From assembly GCA_022425845.1 (NCBI GenBank), contig JAKMEU010000136.1:1-6531 (forward strand): a stretch of DNA of 6,531 nucleotides. Direction: 5' to 3'. Both the position numbers and the translations under genes were made by a program. The stretch is from Luminiphilus sp. Its GTDB lineage: Bacteria; Pseudomonadota; Gammaproteobacteria; Pseudomonadales; Halieaceae. The notes below the pieces were generated by a model that searched no databases, had not been told where the DNA came from, and was given only the letters and a program-made list of their open reading frames with translations. This document shows, in pieces, positions 5,646 through 6,531 of this stretch; position 1 is the first letter of the stretch, and each line of letters starts with the position of its first letter.

Positions 5646-6531
5646 TTACATTTCCCAACCAAAGCGTACGAAGTAGGTACGACCGAATACATCATAGGTG
5701 GCGGGGTAAGTGTTCGCCTGCTCCTGGTTATCACCCAGAATTGGCGGATCAGTATCCATCAGGTTATCAACACCAGCCATGATAGACATGCCGTTAGAGA
5801 ACTCGTAACGAGCCGATGCGTCTACGTAGTCCTCAGCATCGAGAGTATCGGTGAAGTAAAGGGTATCCGGATCATCATCGTCGGTTTCACCGATATGGCG
5901 CCATACAAGCTGTGCCGTCCAGTTATCCCTAGAGTAGTTAATCGTTGCCCGGTGTGTGTACTCAGGCAGCGGCTCACCACAATCCAAACCAAACTTGCCG
6001 GCACACTCAATGGTGTCAGCACCTTCAAACGGCGTGAAGTTTGATTCTTCGGTAAACGTAGCCAGATAGTTGAACGCCCACTGTCCACCTAGTCCATCCA
6101 GGACATATTGCGCCTGAACATCAAAGCCGGTGAGTGTGGTTGCTGCAACGTTCTGCAGGGTTACCGAAACAGACTCGATGGTGCCGTCAGAGCGTCGAGA
6201 GATCACATCACAGAACGCTGATCCAATACCACCAGACGGATTAGCCGGGTCGTAGCAGGTGTTGAGAACGTTATTTGCACCACCTCCGAAGGATGAGATG
6301 AAGCCTTCGATTTCGATGTCGAAGTAGTCGACACTAACAGACAGTCCATCAACAAATTCAGGGACGAACACAACACCGACTGTGTAGGTGTCAGCATCTT
6401 CTGCATCAAGGTCCGGGTTACCCCCACTGAGCTGCCGTACCTGACCCGCTGGCAGGTTGAGCGCGGGCGTACCAACTGCACCGGCAGGAACTCCTGTTGC
6501 CGCGCAGATTGCTGCCACGTCAGCGGTAGGG
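5646..6531 (-). CDS. TonB-dependent outer-membrane receptor, C-terminal part (5' truncated by window end)
   Basis: The last 294 complete codons of a TonB-dependent receptor beta-barrel; the frame runs open to the right edge of the window, so the signal sequence, TonB box and plug are not seen. Recognisable pieces are GGNPDLDAEDADTYTVGVVF, GLSVSVDYFDIEIEG, the TTLTGFDVQAQYVL segment, YTHRATINYSRDNWTAQLVW, the ARYEFSNGMSIMAGVDNLMD segment typical of the final barrel strands, and the C-terminal YDVFGRTYFVRFGWEM. These pass ligands through the outer membrane using TonB-ExbB-ExbD energy. The Asp-rich stretch (DTDDDDPDTLYF-like, encoded near 5850-5890) and five Cys, two close pairs of which probably sit in extracellular loops, fit the large proteobacterial receptors often used for carbohydrates or other organic nutrients. 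The ligand cannot be named. A strong terminator follows 26 bases after the stop. Confidence 0.95.
   Translation of the reverse strand, partial: PTADVAAICAATGVPAGAVGTPALNLPAGQVRQLSGGNPDLDAEDADTYTVGVVFVPEFVDGLSVSVDYFDIEIEGFISSFGGGANNVLNTCYDPANPSGGIGSAFCDVISRRSDGTIESVSVTLQNVAATTLTGFDVQAQYVLDGLGGQWAFNYLATFTEESNFTPFEGADTIECAGKFGLDCGEPLPEYTHRATINYSRDNWTAQLVWRHIGETDDDDPDTLYFTDTLDAEDYVDASARYEFSNGMSIMAGVDNLMDTDPPILGDNQEQANTYPATYDVFGRTYFVRFGWEM

Overview
The window looks like a chromosomal segment of a gammaproteobacterium, probably a marine heterotroph. The evidence is the gene order (GAPDH/E4PDH family gene, then pgk, then a Calvin-cycle-type class II fba), the Gram-negative TonB-dependent receptor, and moderately GC-rich codon use. 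No rRNA or other taxonomic marker is present, so this placement is an inference.

Left part, + strand (1 to about 2536): a central carbon operon. It holds the C-terminal end of a type I glyceraldehyde-3-phosphate / erythrose-4-phosphate dehydrogenase, then a complete phosphoglycerate kinase, then a complete class II fructose-1,6-bisphosphate aldolase. Spacing is short (12 and 51 bases) and both downstream genes have clear Shine-Dalgarno sites. The products act on neighbouring triose-phosphate steps of glycolysis and gluconeogenesis.

Right part, - strand (6531 down to 2607): an accessory cluster that runs towards, and converges on, the carbon operon. In transcription order it holds the C-terminal part of a TonB-dependent outer-membrane receptor, a strong intrinsic terminator, a class I SAM-dependent methyltransferase, a TPR protein with a C-terminal 2OG-Fe(II) oxygenase-like domain, a 236-base gap with a hairpin, and a second, stand-alone 2OG-Fe(II) oxygenase-like protein. 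The two oxygenase-like proteins share a very similar catalytic core, so they look like distant paralogues with different N-terminal parts. The methyltransferase and the TPR protein appear to start at TTG behind G-rich Shine-Dalgarno sites.

The most interesting reading is that the receptor, methyltransferase and two oxygenases form one functional set for importing, sensing or modifying a specific ligand or protein. This is inferred from gene order and orientation. The substrate cannot be read from the sequence. No RNA gene, insertion sequence, CRISPR array or obvious precursor-peptide gene was seen.
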